Shown piece after piece: positions 22,621-33,761 of a stretch of 64,000 nt of DNA (the first letter of the stretch is position 1; each line of letters begins with the position of its first letter). Location of the stretch: the NCBI RefSeq assembly GCF_034140825.1, contig NC_089036.1, positions 27,727,001 through 27,791,000 on the forward strand, written 5' to 3'. The stretch comes from Oryza sativa Japonica Group. Its lineage: Eukaryota; Streptophyta; Magnoliopsida; Poales; Poaceae. Under the pieces are notes generated by a model. The model was given only the letters and a program-made list of their open reading frames with translations. It did no database searches and had not been told where the DNA came from. A program made the translations under genes and the position numbers.

Positions 22621-24190
22621 ACGGAATCAGAGATTGCCGGATTGGTGGTTCTTGAAGCATTCGTGATCGACAAATCTCTGCCTCGGTCTCGGTAAATTCT
22701 TCGTTACCCTTGCAGTTGCATCAGCAGGGTGTTCAGCAAAGTTGGAAATCAATAATTCTGTTTAATATCTTGTTCTTTGTTTATTTTTTATTTTGTACAT
22801 CTTGTCCATTAAAATATCTTTATTTCTGAAACTATATCACCCACGAAGCTTAGTTTCCTCAGTTGTATTTGTTGGGAACTTTTAAGTTTCGATGTCCACT
22901 GTCAATGTTGCCCTTGAATAAAGGTTTATGTCTTTGTTATATTAAAGTTGAGTTGCTTCAGTTCATACATATGGCTCCTGGAAAAAATTTATAACGGATT
23001 TTTTTTATGGATATACCCAAATAATTGACATGGATATACATGACGTTATGGATTTTTTTGGTCAACTTCTGTAATATCAGTGTCTGCCAAGGTGATATCA
23101 ATTTGCATCAAGTTGATGGCACATTTCGCCAATAGGTGCGGGAGGCCGCAAATGTGTGGCCTACTGGCCTTGGTTGTGCTCAAACGTCTGAATTTGTGGT
23201 GAAGCTTTTGTGATGTGATTGCTCGAGTACAAGCAGTGATAGCCCATCTGCGGATGAAATCGTCCTGAAATGGATGTGCAATTCCTGATTCCTGTACGTG
23301 GGGCAAAGAGCTGACAGCAAAATAAGGAGATAGAGAAAAGGATGATAAGGAGATTACGCATGGGCGGCAGGGAAAATAATTATGGGATCAGTTATGTGCG
23401 GCGATGAACAAAGCATCAAATTCTCTGAAATCCTTTACCCTTCCTCCTCAATCTTCTCTTCTTCATCGATAAATCTAAGTGAAGAATCAGTATGCATAGC
23501 CGTGGCTGACTCGTCCATGATAGCGGTAGCTGGAAAGAGATGCTGAATTATGAAGAAACCCTGTTGCTGGAATAAGCAGGTGTTCATTTATTTAGTGCAT
23601 TTGCGGTTGCTTGATGTAATTAAGAAATAAAAATGTGGGTCTCGTTCGGTTTGCAACGCCCTGAACCGAGGCAAGTACCCGTAAACATCAGTGTTGTCCA
23701 CAAGGAAAAGGAGCTGAAGACGACTGCTGCATCTCTTGTCCTCGGGCCTTCCGGGGCACTCCAAAACACCTACCTTTTGGATTCTGTAGTCTGATACGCA
23801 AGGTTCTCTGATGTTTCAGCTCGCAACATTTCTCGATGACGAAACCGTGGTCCAACCATCAAAGTACTAACATGCCTGAATCCATGTATTTTTCATGGAC
23901 TGGGCCAGATAACAAGAAGCTCACTTATTAAGGCTTCTTTTAACAGAATCAGCCCCAGAAATATTGGGCGTGGTCCAAGAATTTGGGCCATTTGAGAATC
24001 ATGGATGGGCCCTACACTCCAGGGGAAGCGTACATTTAATTCTTTTTCGCGAACGCATCGTACATTTAATTTAACTTTGATTTGATAATGTTCCACCATG
24101 AGTCCCAGACCCGCACACATTAATGAACTTGAACTAGCGCTAGCCTCGACGGCTCTAGCGAAAGGCGGCGATCGACTCAGACGAAAAAAA
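22621..24190. other. 3' UTR of the F-box gene, then gene-free sequence
   Basis: The first 300 bases are probable 3' UTR. Nothing else between 22930 and 24190 resembles a gene or a known element. Confidence 0.4.
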
Positions 24191-24197
24191 AAACTTT

Positions 24198-24411
24198 GGG
24201 CCTGTTTGGTTTTTTACCCTACTAAATCTTCAGTAGCGTCAAACTTTTGATATATTTTAGTACTACCAATTCTTTGTTAGCGTACAAATGCATGGTACAT
24301 ATTTAAATTGCTACCAATATAAAATCAAATATTGATGATATAGAGAAGAAAGTTCTAGATTAGTGTCCAATTGTTAATGGGCATTACTAATGATTTGGCT
24401 TCAATCCAAAC
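24198..24411. mobile_element. Possible MITE with GGCCTGTTTGG-type ends
   Basis: The left side reads GGGCCTGTTTGGTTTTT and the right side ends TTCAATCCAAACATAC, giving a short worn inverted repeat around an AT-rich interior. The start is typical of grass hAT or PIF MITEs. No clear target duplication was found. Confidence 0.35.
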
Positions 24412-24479
24412 ATACAATATTATTATTCAAGATACAAATAAATTGGTGAAGTTACATTTTGGCTTCAATAAAAAATAGC

Positions 24480-25275
24480 CCTTCAATCTCCCTGCCACTT
24501 TCCTTCTTTTCCAGCGGCTTCCTGATTATCGGCCTTGGGGGTTAGATTTAGTCGGATATCTCCTATTCTTTATTTATTTTAAAAGAGTCACCCTTCTCTC
24601 TCCGGCGGCATCCTGGTCGTTGTTGTGGGAGGAGGGTTCGGTCCCTTCTCCACTAATAAAAATAGTTTAGATTTAGTCAGGTCTATCCTGTTCTTTATGT
24701 AGTTCAAAAGAGTTGCTGGTGTTCGACTCTTTTTTCTCAACTTGATGGACATGGCCGATCTCATCGGTGTTCTTGTTCAGTAAACACTGGGTTCACCTTC
24801 AATGCCTTCAATCCGGAGTTTTGTTATTTTGCTTAGAATTGAAGGACGAAGGCTTGTCCTCTAACTCGTTGAACAGAAGGTTGTGTAGGCTGTTTGCTCC
24901 ATCTACCACACTTACGATGGTCATATGCCCCGTCTCCTACATCAGTTTTGCAAAAGGTGACGGATGATTTCTTCTATGGGTTAAGGTGGCTTCAATCTCT
25001 GTCAGGAGACTAGTCTAGGGTATGCTCATCGACTCTACCAATTGCACCTAACCATGGTTTTTCTGCTTCTACCGTCGCTGTGCGTGAGGATCGGCGCATC
25101 GTTGATGTGGTCGTTGTAAGGATCTAGTTATTTTTCTGTATCCTTTTAATTAGGTCTTTCTTTGCGTATGCTATGTTTGAAGTGTAATTTGACCATCACT
25201 TAGGGGCTTTTATGCAAAACTAGCTATCAATGTACTTTATCCTCAATCAATAAAACACAATAACAAAAAAAGAGC
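24480..25275 (+). other. Possible retroposed sequence ending in an A-rich tail
   Basis: The segment ends AATCAATAAAACACAATAAC followed by AAAAAAA at about 25270, like the 3' end of a retroposed transcript. I could not find a coding domain or matching target duplications, so the left border is uncertain. Confidence 0.3.
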
Positions 25276-25540
25276 TAGATCTGGTGCCGTACTAAAGTAG
25301 TAATAGAAGTGTCAGCAACTCAAGTCGATTTTTCAGATCATTAATATCCGCAGCACACATTACAAATCAGCAAGCTTTAGCAAACAAATTACATGCTAAT
25401 TCAGAAACACAAAGCACCGCACCACATATAGAATAATTAAGCAGACGACTCGCCTCCCCTATGTAACCTGGACGAGCCGCGCGTCGTACGTGCGCCACAC
25501 CCTACATACCGATTAGAAGAAACTCGCAGCTAACACTACC

Positions 25541-25714
25541 TTTGTTTGGGGAGCTGGAGACCCCCTATTCTCTTCCGGTTTCTGAGAATCATTAGCCGCA
25601 GAGTCCAGAAAATGAACTAATATAATAACTAAAAGCTGGACTTATTAGTTTCTCTGGAATCTCACTATCTGAATACTCATTAGCTGTCTTAGAATCTTCA
25701 GCTCTCCAAACAAA
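25541..25714. mobile_element. MITE with TTTGTTTGGRGAGCTG ends, in the bHLH 3' UTR
   Basis: The left end TTTGTTTGGGGAGCTGGAGA and the reversed right end TTTGTTTGGAGAGCTGAAGA form a clear inverted repeat of about 20 bases in a 174-bp element. The 3' side of the element lies 18 bases downstream of the stop codon of the bHLH gene, so it probably is transcribed as part of the 3' UTR. Confidence 0.75.
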
Positions 25715-25732
25715 TTGCATTTCAGTTAGATG

Positions 25733-28617
25733 TCACCGGTACAGGCAGCCCCGGTACGCCGGCGTCCAGTAGTCCATCGCGTTGCCATCCCGGTACACTT
25801 CGGGCGTCCACGAGACAGGCACCAAGCAAAGCCCCCTATTCCTCAGGTCATGCTCCATCGTCTCTCCCTTGCTCGCTTCTGCTTGATCTCCCCATGGAAC
25901 GCTGTTACCCTGAAATCAAACATTTCACCACACACAGCTTGTGATTATTAGCCTCACAGTACTGGTTCTGAATTTCTGATTATTAGCTAGCCTGTCGGCT
26001 ACAAGAGATTCTGAAGCTTAATCAATCATGTACCTGCTTGTTGCTCCTGCTGGAGTTCGTGTACGGCTCACTTAGCAACTGCACACATAGTATAAGAAAA
26101 GGAAGATGAGAGGAAGGATAATCAGCACGGCTTGAGAGCTCAAAAGGGGTCGTTTTGCGAAATGATTGCAACATGCATGCTGATGCTGTATACACGTACT
26201 GTCCTTTTCTCATGTTTTCGTGGCTGTTGAGAGGCAGTACAAGTTGAGAAACATTCTCTACTTTGCTCTTGGGTGTGACTAGGAAGCCCACTGACGAAAG
26301 GGAGCACTACCGGGTCAATTTTTCATATATGGAACCAGCTAAACAGTCACTGCAAATGATCCATTGCATCTCTGAAGATACCACACGCGAGGATTTGTGT
26401 GTGTATGTACGCTGCTCACCTGTAGTACACTTCCGTTTTACTACTAATGTCACGGTGGTCACAAAAATCATGTGCTTTTCTGGAAGATTTATAGCTAGGT
26501 CAAAATATAGGAGCTAGTACCTAACCTTTTTAATCCGTGAGGTCAAGGACCTGCTATCAGGAGATAGGGAGATTAAATTCATCGAGGGCCATAGGAGCCA
26601 AAACAGTATTAGCCATATTTTAGTAAATAAGGCTTGGTGCGAGTCTGTTTCGGAGCTCTGGCCTGAAAATTCTTGTAACTTAATTTGTCTCAGATATGGT
26701 GTGTGAGGAAGCTTCTCATGAGTAATATATTCCTTATTTCCCCGAAAAAAAAATATAGGAGCTAATACATAATTTGCATGTCGGGATGGTTGCAGGAACG
26801 GAATTTTACCTGTACTTGTTCGTGCAGAAACTTGATATACTTGATCGTTTCAAACAGTACCGATGCTGTATCCGTCTGGTCATGTGGTGCAATGCATAGG
26901 GAGCTGAGTTAGATTATACAGAAGAATTGCAGTTTCACACTATTTGCAGAAGAAAAATCAATGTAGTAATTGCAGACATATGTAACCTACATACCTTCCC
27001 AAACGGCGAAACGATTTGCTGAAGTGCTGTGATCTTCTCCCCTAGCTTTACTTTAGGCACTGGTTGCTGCATTTGGTTCCAAATTAAAACGATCAGTTCG
27101 TTCAAATACTGAATATATGGTCGGACGATTTCAGAGATAATATCAAATACTCCATTTGTCTTCTATGTGTTGTTACCTTAGGAGGTGATGCTTTGGAAGC
27201 CTCTTGCTTGGACTTCTTGACAGTGCTTTCCTGCCTTTCCTCTGACTTCCTCTTCTTACGATCAGTCGCCGCCGCTCCACTGCCGCTGCTACTACTCCTT
27301 GCCTGAAACGAGATAATTAATTAGCACAACGCCACAAACATGATTCAAAATCCACGCGCACATATGCAGATACAAAACTGCATATATTCAGTTATTTAGT
27401 ACTACGTACTACAAGCAGGCGTTTTAGTACTACGTATAGGACTACTTTGCACTTATTCAGTTATTCTCACTGGCCTATTTATGTTGGGGGTATGAAATGG
27501 CACGTGAATCTTACCGGGACAGTCTCCTGTTCTTGTCGATTGCTGTCAGACGAATTGGCGCATCTCATGTACGGTTGCACCGACGTCGACTCGATGGCCG
27601 GCGTGTAGCCGGCGAATGACCCAAGATCCGGCAAGCTCCTCATGCCAAAAGGACTAGCCTCCATTTCCCGGCCGTCCTGGCAGCAAATCTTGTCAGGCTG
27701 ATCTCCTAAGCCTGAATAATCCAGGCTACTGTTGTGCACGCCAACGCTAGCACTGCCGGAGCTTATTTGCTGCAGAAATGAGGCCATGGGGCTAATCGCA
27801 AGCTCGTGCTGCTCCTGCTGCTGATGGTTGCAGCTGCCTTCCTTCGTCAGCTGATGATGGTGGTGGTGGTGGTGTTCGCCGTAGCATGCTGGCGTGCTAC
27901 TCATCATGGTCATGTCCTGGACCTGGAGGACGGTGTTAGTGCCACCCAAGTACAGCGGCGAGCCGGCGATCTCGTACTTGATCGGCGAGACGTCGGAGCG
28001 AGCATGATGATCGAACGACCGTGCCGTCGTCGTCAGGGTCGTCCCCGCGGGTGCGACATTGTAGTGCTCGGAGGCGGGGACTTCCTCGAACATTTCCGGC
28101 GTCACGTTCTTCGACGCGAGCAGATCGAGGAAGTTCTCCCTGTAGCCGCCGCCGGTGGTGCTGTTGCTTCTGAAAGGAGGAATTCACCGGCGTTGGAATT
28201 GCGATCATTTACACAAAGCATGAAATATATAGAGCTAGACAGAGCTGTTAATTAGAGGACTCACAGTTCGCCGTGGCTCCAGCCGTGTCCGTGGGCGTGC
28301 TCGCCGGCAGCCGGGAGACGCATGACGTCGGTCGACGACGAGGAGGAGTCGGCGGCGAAGGCCGAGCCGGCGAGCGCCGTCGACCCGGAGTAGGGGCTCC
28401 AGTAACTGTAGGGAAAAGAGGACGAGGGCTGCAAGGCCGCGTGCGTCGACAGCTGGTGATGATACTCCCACATGGTGGCGGCGGCGGCGGCCGGCGAAGT
28501 GGAGGCGCTGCACGCGGTAGCCGAGTCGGCCTGGTGGTGGTCGGCGGCGGCGGCGGCGGTGGCTCCCTGCTGGGGCATGAAATACTGGAGTTGCACTGCG
28601 CCGGCGTGCAGACGCAT
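25733..28617 (-). CDS. Atypical bHLH transcription factor (bHLH68/112/123-like), seven exons
   Basis: Seven exons join without a frame break: 28265-28617, 27515-28169, 27177-27302, 26995-27066, 26810-26875, 26034-26078 and 25733-25909, all with GT...AG borders, for 497 residues. The helix-loop-helix spans exons 4 to 6: [19 protein letters not shown], then [20 protein letters not shown]. The conserved C-terminal tail of this subgroup is present ([15 protein letters not shown]), as is the N-terminal [10 protein letters not shown] motif. In place of the usual His-Glu-Arg basic region there is [10 protein letters not shown], so classical E-box contact residues are missing, as known for this subgroup; it presumably binds other sites or works as a dimer partner in the nucleus. 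A lysine-rich stretch ([10 protein letters not shown]) may be the nuclear signal. A run of seven His and many Gln lie near residue 190. The ATG at 28617 opens the frame; the ATG five bases upstream is out of frame. Confidence 0.93.
26517..26752 (+). mobile_element. 5'-truncated LINE, RNase H-like 3' end, in a bHLH intron
   Basis: The plus strand reads as the C-terminal tail of a plant LINE ORF2: [20 protein letters not shown], then [16 protein letters not shown], ending with TGA at 26703-26705, a short 3' UTR and an A-run at 26745-26753. The sequence ATATAGGAGCTA flanks both sides (26505-26516, 26753-26764) as a target duplication of at least 12 bases. It sits in the intron between the exons at 26034-26078 and 26810-26875, opposite in direction to the gene. 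Confidence 0.88.
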
Positions 28618-28676
28618 CGCATGGGTTCGGAGCTGAGGATTGGAATGTGGAGTGGACCAAAGTTGGTGCTGGGGCC

Positions 28677-28690
28677 TATTTGTAGGCGCT
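28677..28690 (-). promoter_or_regulatory. TATA-like box of the bHLH gene
   Basis: On the minus strand CTACAAATAGGCC lies about 60-70 bases before the start codon. It is the only TATA-like site at a suitable distance. Confidence 0.5.
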
Positions 28691-28699
28691 TGGAATATT

Positions 28700-29102
28700 T
28701 TCCGGTGGGGTTATCGAGGAGGATATGTGCTTACGTCGGCGTGATGCAAGCATGCTGCAAGACATCATTGATGAGTTTTTTTTTTTTTGCTTCTTTTCTT
28801 TTCAATTTATAATATGCACGCTATGAAGCAGCCATAGTTAAAATGCGTTAGTGTAAGCATATAATTTTTATAGCTAACTTGTATAGGGTAGCGACCCTGT
28901 CCTTTCTCAGAAGTATACCTTTTTTTCTTTTTTTTGCAAATCTTGAAGCAATCTGGTTGTTGGTGGTGGTACTTCTGAATTTGAAAGTGCTACTTGAAGG
29001 GCCTTTCAATCAGTCTACTTGAGAATTGAGATGTTATGTGGTTCATCCTGGGAGGTTCAATTTACTACCTATCCATTCGTTAGCTAGCTGGAGTATCAAT
29101 GA
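28700..29102. other. Upstream region of the bHLH gene
   Basis: AT-rich with T-runs at 28777-28788 and 28920-28937. No gene is seen. Confidence 0.4.
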
Positions 29103-29460
29103 GTAAAATTCACCGGCAGTTCTTAAACTAATTGCATTGTCATATATGTCCCTACACTTCAAAAATACAAATCAAGGTCTCAAAACTCGTTAAAAGTATG
29201 TCATCTAGATCCAAAACTCTTCAGGTGCTTGCATGGTTGATTGACATTTCACTCTCTTAATGACACTCAAAAGGTGTATGTGACAGTTTCACGTCAGCAC
29301 CATGTGGACTTGAAGGGGTATGCGGAGTTTTGGACATAGATGACATACTTAACAAGTGGCCCGGAACTTGCTTGCTATGCATTTTGAAGGGGCCAAAATG
29401 ACATAGCATGGTAAGTTTTAAGGACCGTCACTATACTTTATGAGTTTACATTCACGAACG
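29103..29460. mobile_element. Possible Mutator-type MITE
   Basis: The left side AATTCACCGGCAGTTCTTAAAC and the reversed right side GTGACGGTCCTTAAAACTTACC form a worn long inverted repeat around a stretch that repeats the themes TGACATACTT and TCAAAACTC. The long diverged ends suggest a MULE-type element. No target duplication was fixed. Confidence 0.4.
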
Positions 29461-29545
29461 CTTTACTTGACAACTTATTGGATTGGATTTAATTCTATGC
29501 CAGGTAATGGTTTGAGGACGACAAGAGAGTTTTGGGATTCTAAAA

Positions 29546-32048
29546 TCTATCTATTATATTATTAAGACAGCTCGACAAGGAGGCACCACGTTTGTTGTGG
29601 AGGCTAGAAATTCCCACATTAATCGGAGAAAAAGAGAAAAAGAAAAGGAGAGTCCAAATAGGAATACAATCTAAAAATAGGTGAAATTCGGAATTAAAAA
29701 TAAGCAATATTAAAAGAAGTTTCCATATACGAACCCAATATGAGATTAATCAAAATTCGAAATAAAAATAAAATAAAATCCAAAATTAGAAAAGGAAAGG
29801 AGAATCCAAGTAGGAATACAATCTAAAAATAGCTGAAATTCGAAATTAAAAATAAGCAATATTGAAAGAAGTTTCCATATAAAAACCCAATACAAGATTA
29901 ATCAAAATTCGAAATAAAAAAATAAAATCCAAAATTATAAAAGGAAAGGAGAGTTCAAGTAGCAATACAATCTAAAAATAGCTGAAATTCGAAATTAAAA
30001 ATAAGCAATATTGAAGAAGTTTCCATATAATAACCCAATACGAGATTAATCAAAATTCAAAATAAAAATAAAATAAAATCCAAGATTAGAAAAGGAAAGG
30101 AGAGTCCAAGTAGGAATACAATCTAAAAATGGCTGAAATTCGGAATTAAAAATAAGCAATATTGAAAGAAGTTTCCATATAAGAACCCAACACGAGATTA
30201 ATCAAAATTCGAAATAAAAAAAATAAAATCCAAAATTAGAAAAGGAAAGGAGAGTCCAAGTAGCAATACAATTTAAAAATAGCTGAAATTCGAAATTAAA
30301 AATAAGCAATATTGAAGAAGTTTCCATATAAGAACCCAATACGAGATTAATCAAAATTCGAAATAAAAATAAAATAAAATATAAAATTAGAAAAGGAAAG
30401 GAGAGTTCAAGTAGATATACAATTTAAAAATAACTGAAATTCAGAATTAAAAATAAGCAATATTGAAATAAGTTTCCATATAAGAACCCAATACGAGATT
30501 AATCAAAATTTGAAATAAAAATAAAATAAAATCCAAAATTAGAAAAGGAAAGAAGAGTCCAAGTAGGAATACAAATTAAAAATATCTGAAATTAGAAATT
30601 AAAAATAAAGAATATTAGCAAAAGAAAATAAAAAAAGAGTTCAAGTGGGAATACAATTTAAAATTAGCTGAAATTCGGAATTAAAATTAAGCAATATTAA
30701 AAGAAAAATCCATATAAGAACCCAATACGAGATTAATTAAAATTTCGAATAAAAAATAAAATAATATCCAAAATTAGAAAAATTAAAAGAGAGTTCAAGT
30801 ATGAATACAATTTTTAAACAACTGAAATTGAAAATAAAAAATAAAAACATTAAAAGAACACAATACGGTATTAACTAATTTTTTTAAAAAATAAATTCTG
30901 AAATTAGAAAAAGAAAAATAAGATTTTAATTAGGAATACAATTTATAAATAACTAAAATTTGTGATAAAAATAAAGACTATTGAAAGAAAAGACCATCTA
31001 AAACACATGACGAGATAAATTAAGTAACATGCCTATAAAGGAGTAGAGTGGTGGCGGTTGATACGACATATAAAAATTGTTAATAAAACACCAAATAGAA
31101 TCCTAATGACGATTAAAAGGAGGGACATCAGGCAGGCCGTGAAGCAAACAAGTAAGGCAGTTGCTGGGACTTCTAGAAAGTAAAAAAAAAATAAACCCCA
31201 TTGATAATCATATTCAATTTTTAAAATCTCAATGACAATAAAAAGGAGAAGCAGCGGGCGGGGTGTATAAGAGTGTAGCTGCAGAGCCGCCGACGGTTGA
31301 CGGGACTTCTAGAAAATAAAAAAATGAATTCCAATGATAGTTATGTTCGATTTTTAGAATCACAATGACAATAAAGAGTAGGCGAACAGGCTGTAGAGGG
31401 CATAGTGGCATCGTTTGATAGGACTTCTAAAAATTATAAAAAATAAAACTACAAGTCCAATTTTTAAAGGTTCGGAACTTCCAAAAATTAAAAAAACCCA
31501 ATGATAATCATGTTCGATTTTAAAATCTCAATGACAATAAAAAAGGGAGGCAGCGAGCGAGCCGTAGAGGAGTACAATGAGAAAGCCGCTGATGATTTGG
31601 CAGGACTTCTAGAAAGTAAAAATAAACCCAAACAATAATTATGTTCGATTTTAAAAATCTCAATGACAATAAAGAAAAGAAACAGTGGACGGGCCGTAGA
31701 GGAGTATAATGGCAACGTTTGACGGGGCATCTAGAAATTATAAAAACGAAACCCAACGTGATAATAAACTCTAAAAACTATAAAATCCAATTTTTAAAGG
31801 TTCCAAGAATAATGAATAGAAATAGTGGTATATCGAGCAAGCAAATAAAGAAGGAGATGACATAAGGGGTAGCAACTGGTGTGACTTTTAAAAACTATAT
31901 AATTAGAAATACGAGGATGATAAGGTTTGGTTTTTTAAAGTCTCAAGACAATGAGATAGTTATTTAAAAAAATTTAAGTAAAATCATATAAAAAATATAT
32001 GATTTTATTTGGGTGCTAGCCGCGCAATTGCGCGGGCCGCCCAACTAG
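29546..32048 (+). mobile_element. Helitron 2 (non-autonomous, uninterrupted)
   Basis: The element starts TCTATCTATTATATTATTAAG after an A and ends GCCGCCCAACTAG before a T. A perfect 16-base palindrome CCGCGCAATTGCGCGG (32020-32035) lies ten bases before CTAG, the Helitron 3' hairpin. There is no Rep/helicase. The 2.5 kb length includes a tandem array at 29640-30610. It aligns over its length with Helitron 1 and shows the uninterrupted sequence where Helitron 1 carries the LTR-like insertion. Confidence 0.9.
29640..30610. repeat. Seven tandem copies of a 150-bp unit inside Helitron 2
   Basis: The phrase GGAAAGGAGAGTCCAAGTAG recurs near 29655, 29802, 29950, 30100, 30250, 30400 and 30552. Each unit also contains AAAAATAAGCAATATTGAA, TTTCCATATAAGAACCCAA and GAGATTAATCAAAATTCG. 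Helitron 1 has fewer, more diverged copies (about 15880-16330). Confidence 0.85.
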
Positions 32049-33760
32049 TTTAGTTAATGAGAATCTAGAGAGGTTGCATTTCCCCACTTCTGCCTATTAA
32101 TTGGTTCATTTGTTCATTTTCTGAATTATGAATTATGTAGCTTTTGATTCTTAGAATCTAGAATCTAGGTGAAAATCCAAATTGTTCGACAGAGTTAGAG
32201 ATTAACTAGAGCTGTCAAAAGCTCTTTCAAATAGAACTAATACTTTTGGGGATTATGTAGGTCTAAGAGCTTAGCTGTGGCTCCAATTGGTCTTGCATGT
32301 GCGACAAACCCAATAAGATAGCCTAGATGCTGTTTCAACTTCTAGCGGAAACAAATGCTTACTCCAAAAATTTTCACATTAGCAAAAAACATTGTTTAAT
32401 CAATGCATTGTTAGTTAAACTATTATTTTTCTCCTTGTTCCGTACGCTCTCTCGTGATACAAGTGGCATTGCATGGCATTTAATTGGTTGAATTGCTCAT
32501 GCTTGTGTTGGAGCGCGAGTGCAGCTAGTGCTTAAATAGTTGCCCGGTGATATACTCTCTCACCTCCAACTCACTGCTAAAACTGATGTGGCAGGCTTAT
32601 CGCTAGTATACTACTTATACTACTTTCTCCGTTTCAGAATGTATGCATTTTAAAGGTAGATAGAGATGATTAAAAGAAAGTATATAGAGATGATTAAAAG
32701 AAGGCTACGATTGATGGAGAAGAGAATGTAGGTGAAGAGAATGGTTGTAATTGGTTGAGAGGAAAGGATAGGTCAAGAAATAGCTTTATTTTGAAACACG
32801 ATTGTGCTAAAAATAGCTATATTTTGGGAAGGAGACAGTACATCACTTAAGATAACATGATGTGCATATATATAGTTTTACTTCTAAAGGTAAAAATTAG
32901 AGGCAGGACAAAAGCTTCTTAATTACAAGGTTTTATAGATGCAGAAGAAATGGGCATAGGTTAATTCAGAAACTTGAATTGTCAGTACGAGACACGGTGA
33001 TAACCTGCCAACCTTCTCACTGAGACTGCTGCCACGTTATTCGGTGATGGGCGATTGGTCCATGAAAGGTGCCTGTCACAACTCGCACGGAGTAAGCAGC
33101 ACCCGGCTTCTTGCGCATCAAGAGCATCACTCTGTCCTAATAGTGTTCTTTCGTAGTGGTAAACACTGAAAAAAAAACTCACAGTCACACAATAGTCCCA
33201 ACAACTCAACCGTCTTCGGGGCATAAAGCAAGCCAAATCTAGGAAGTAATTAATCAGATGTGTGCACCAAAGATGTAGTACCGCAAACACCGGAAACTCG
33301 AGCATCTCTGTGTACCAGCCTTGTGCTTCTGCAAAACCCGTCGCACGCTCAGCAGCCTGCTTGATATGATTCTGGAAATGATATGGACGTGCTGCTTAGT
33401 CTGCTGATAGTATGTCTTCCAGATGGTGAAGATCTGCAGCATACAAGTAAAAGAAGCCACTCAACTTCGAGACGTCATATCACGTCACTTTGGAGTTCTA
33501 CAGTGGAGTACATTTTACTAACCTAAGCTGACTTTTTTCATCAACTTTACTTTACCATGACCATGTCAGGTAACTTATCATTACAAAATGAAGCCATGGG
33601 AAATCACACAGCTATGGCCGACGAGGGAGGAATATTCTCAGAAACAGTAAGAAGAGCTACTTTGCTCCATGGTCTTCTTCCACTTGAGTGGGTCAGTTGA
33701 CTGTGTCTCAGTGTCATGAATCCCTCTGCTGTTTAGTTCCCTGCTTACTGCACCACCTTG
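32049..33760. other. Intergenic stretch between Helitron 2 and the unrecognised gene
   Basis: Apart from the MITE at 32623-32838 no element is seen. A minus-strand open frame at about 33200-33430 (NHIKQAAERATGFAEAQGW) could be coding, but I cannot connect it with a gene. Confidence 0.3.
32623..32838. mobile_element. Stowaway-like MITE
   Basis: The left end CTTTCTCCGTTTCAGAATG and the reversed right end CTGTCTCCTTCCCAAAATA pair as a worn inverted repeat, with TA at 32621-32622 and 32839-32840. Length is 216 bp. Confidence 0.7.
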
Positions 33761-33761
33761 T

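Noticed and set aside
29640-30610. CRISPR-like array
   Set aside because: The units are 150 bp without distinct spacers, inside a plant Helitron; this is an ordinary tandem repeat.
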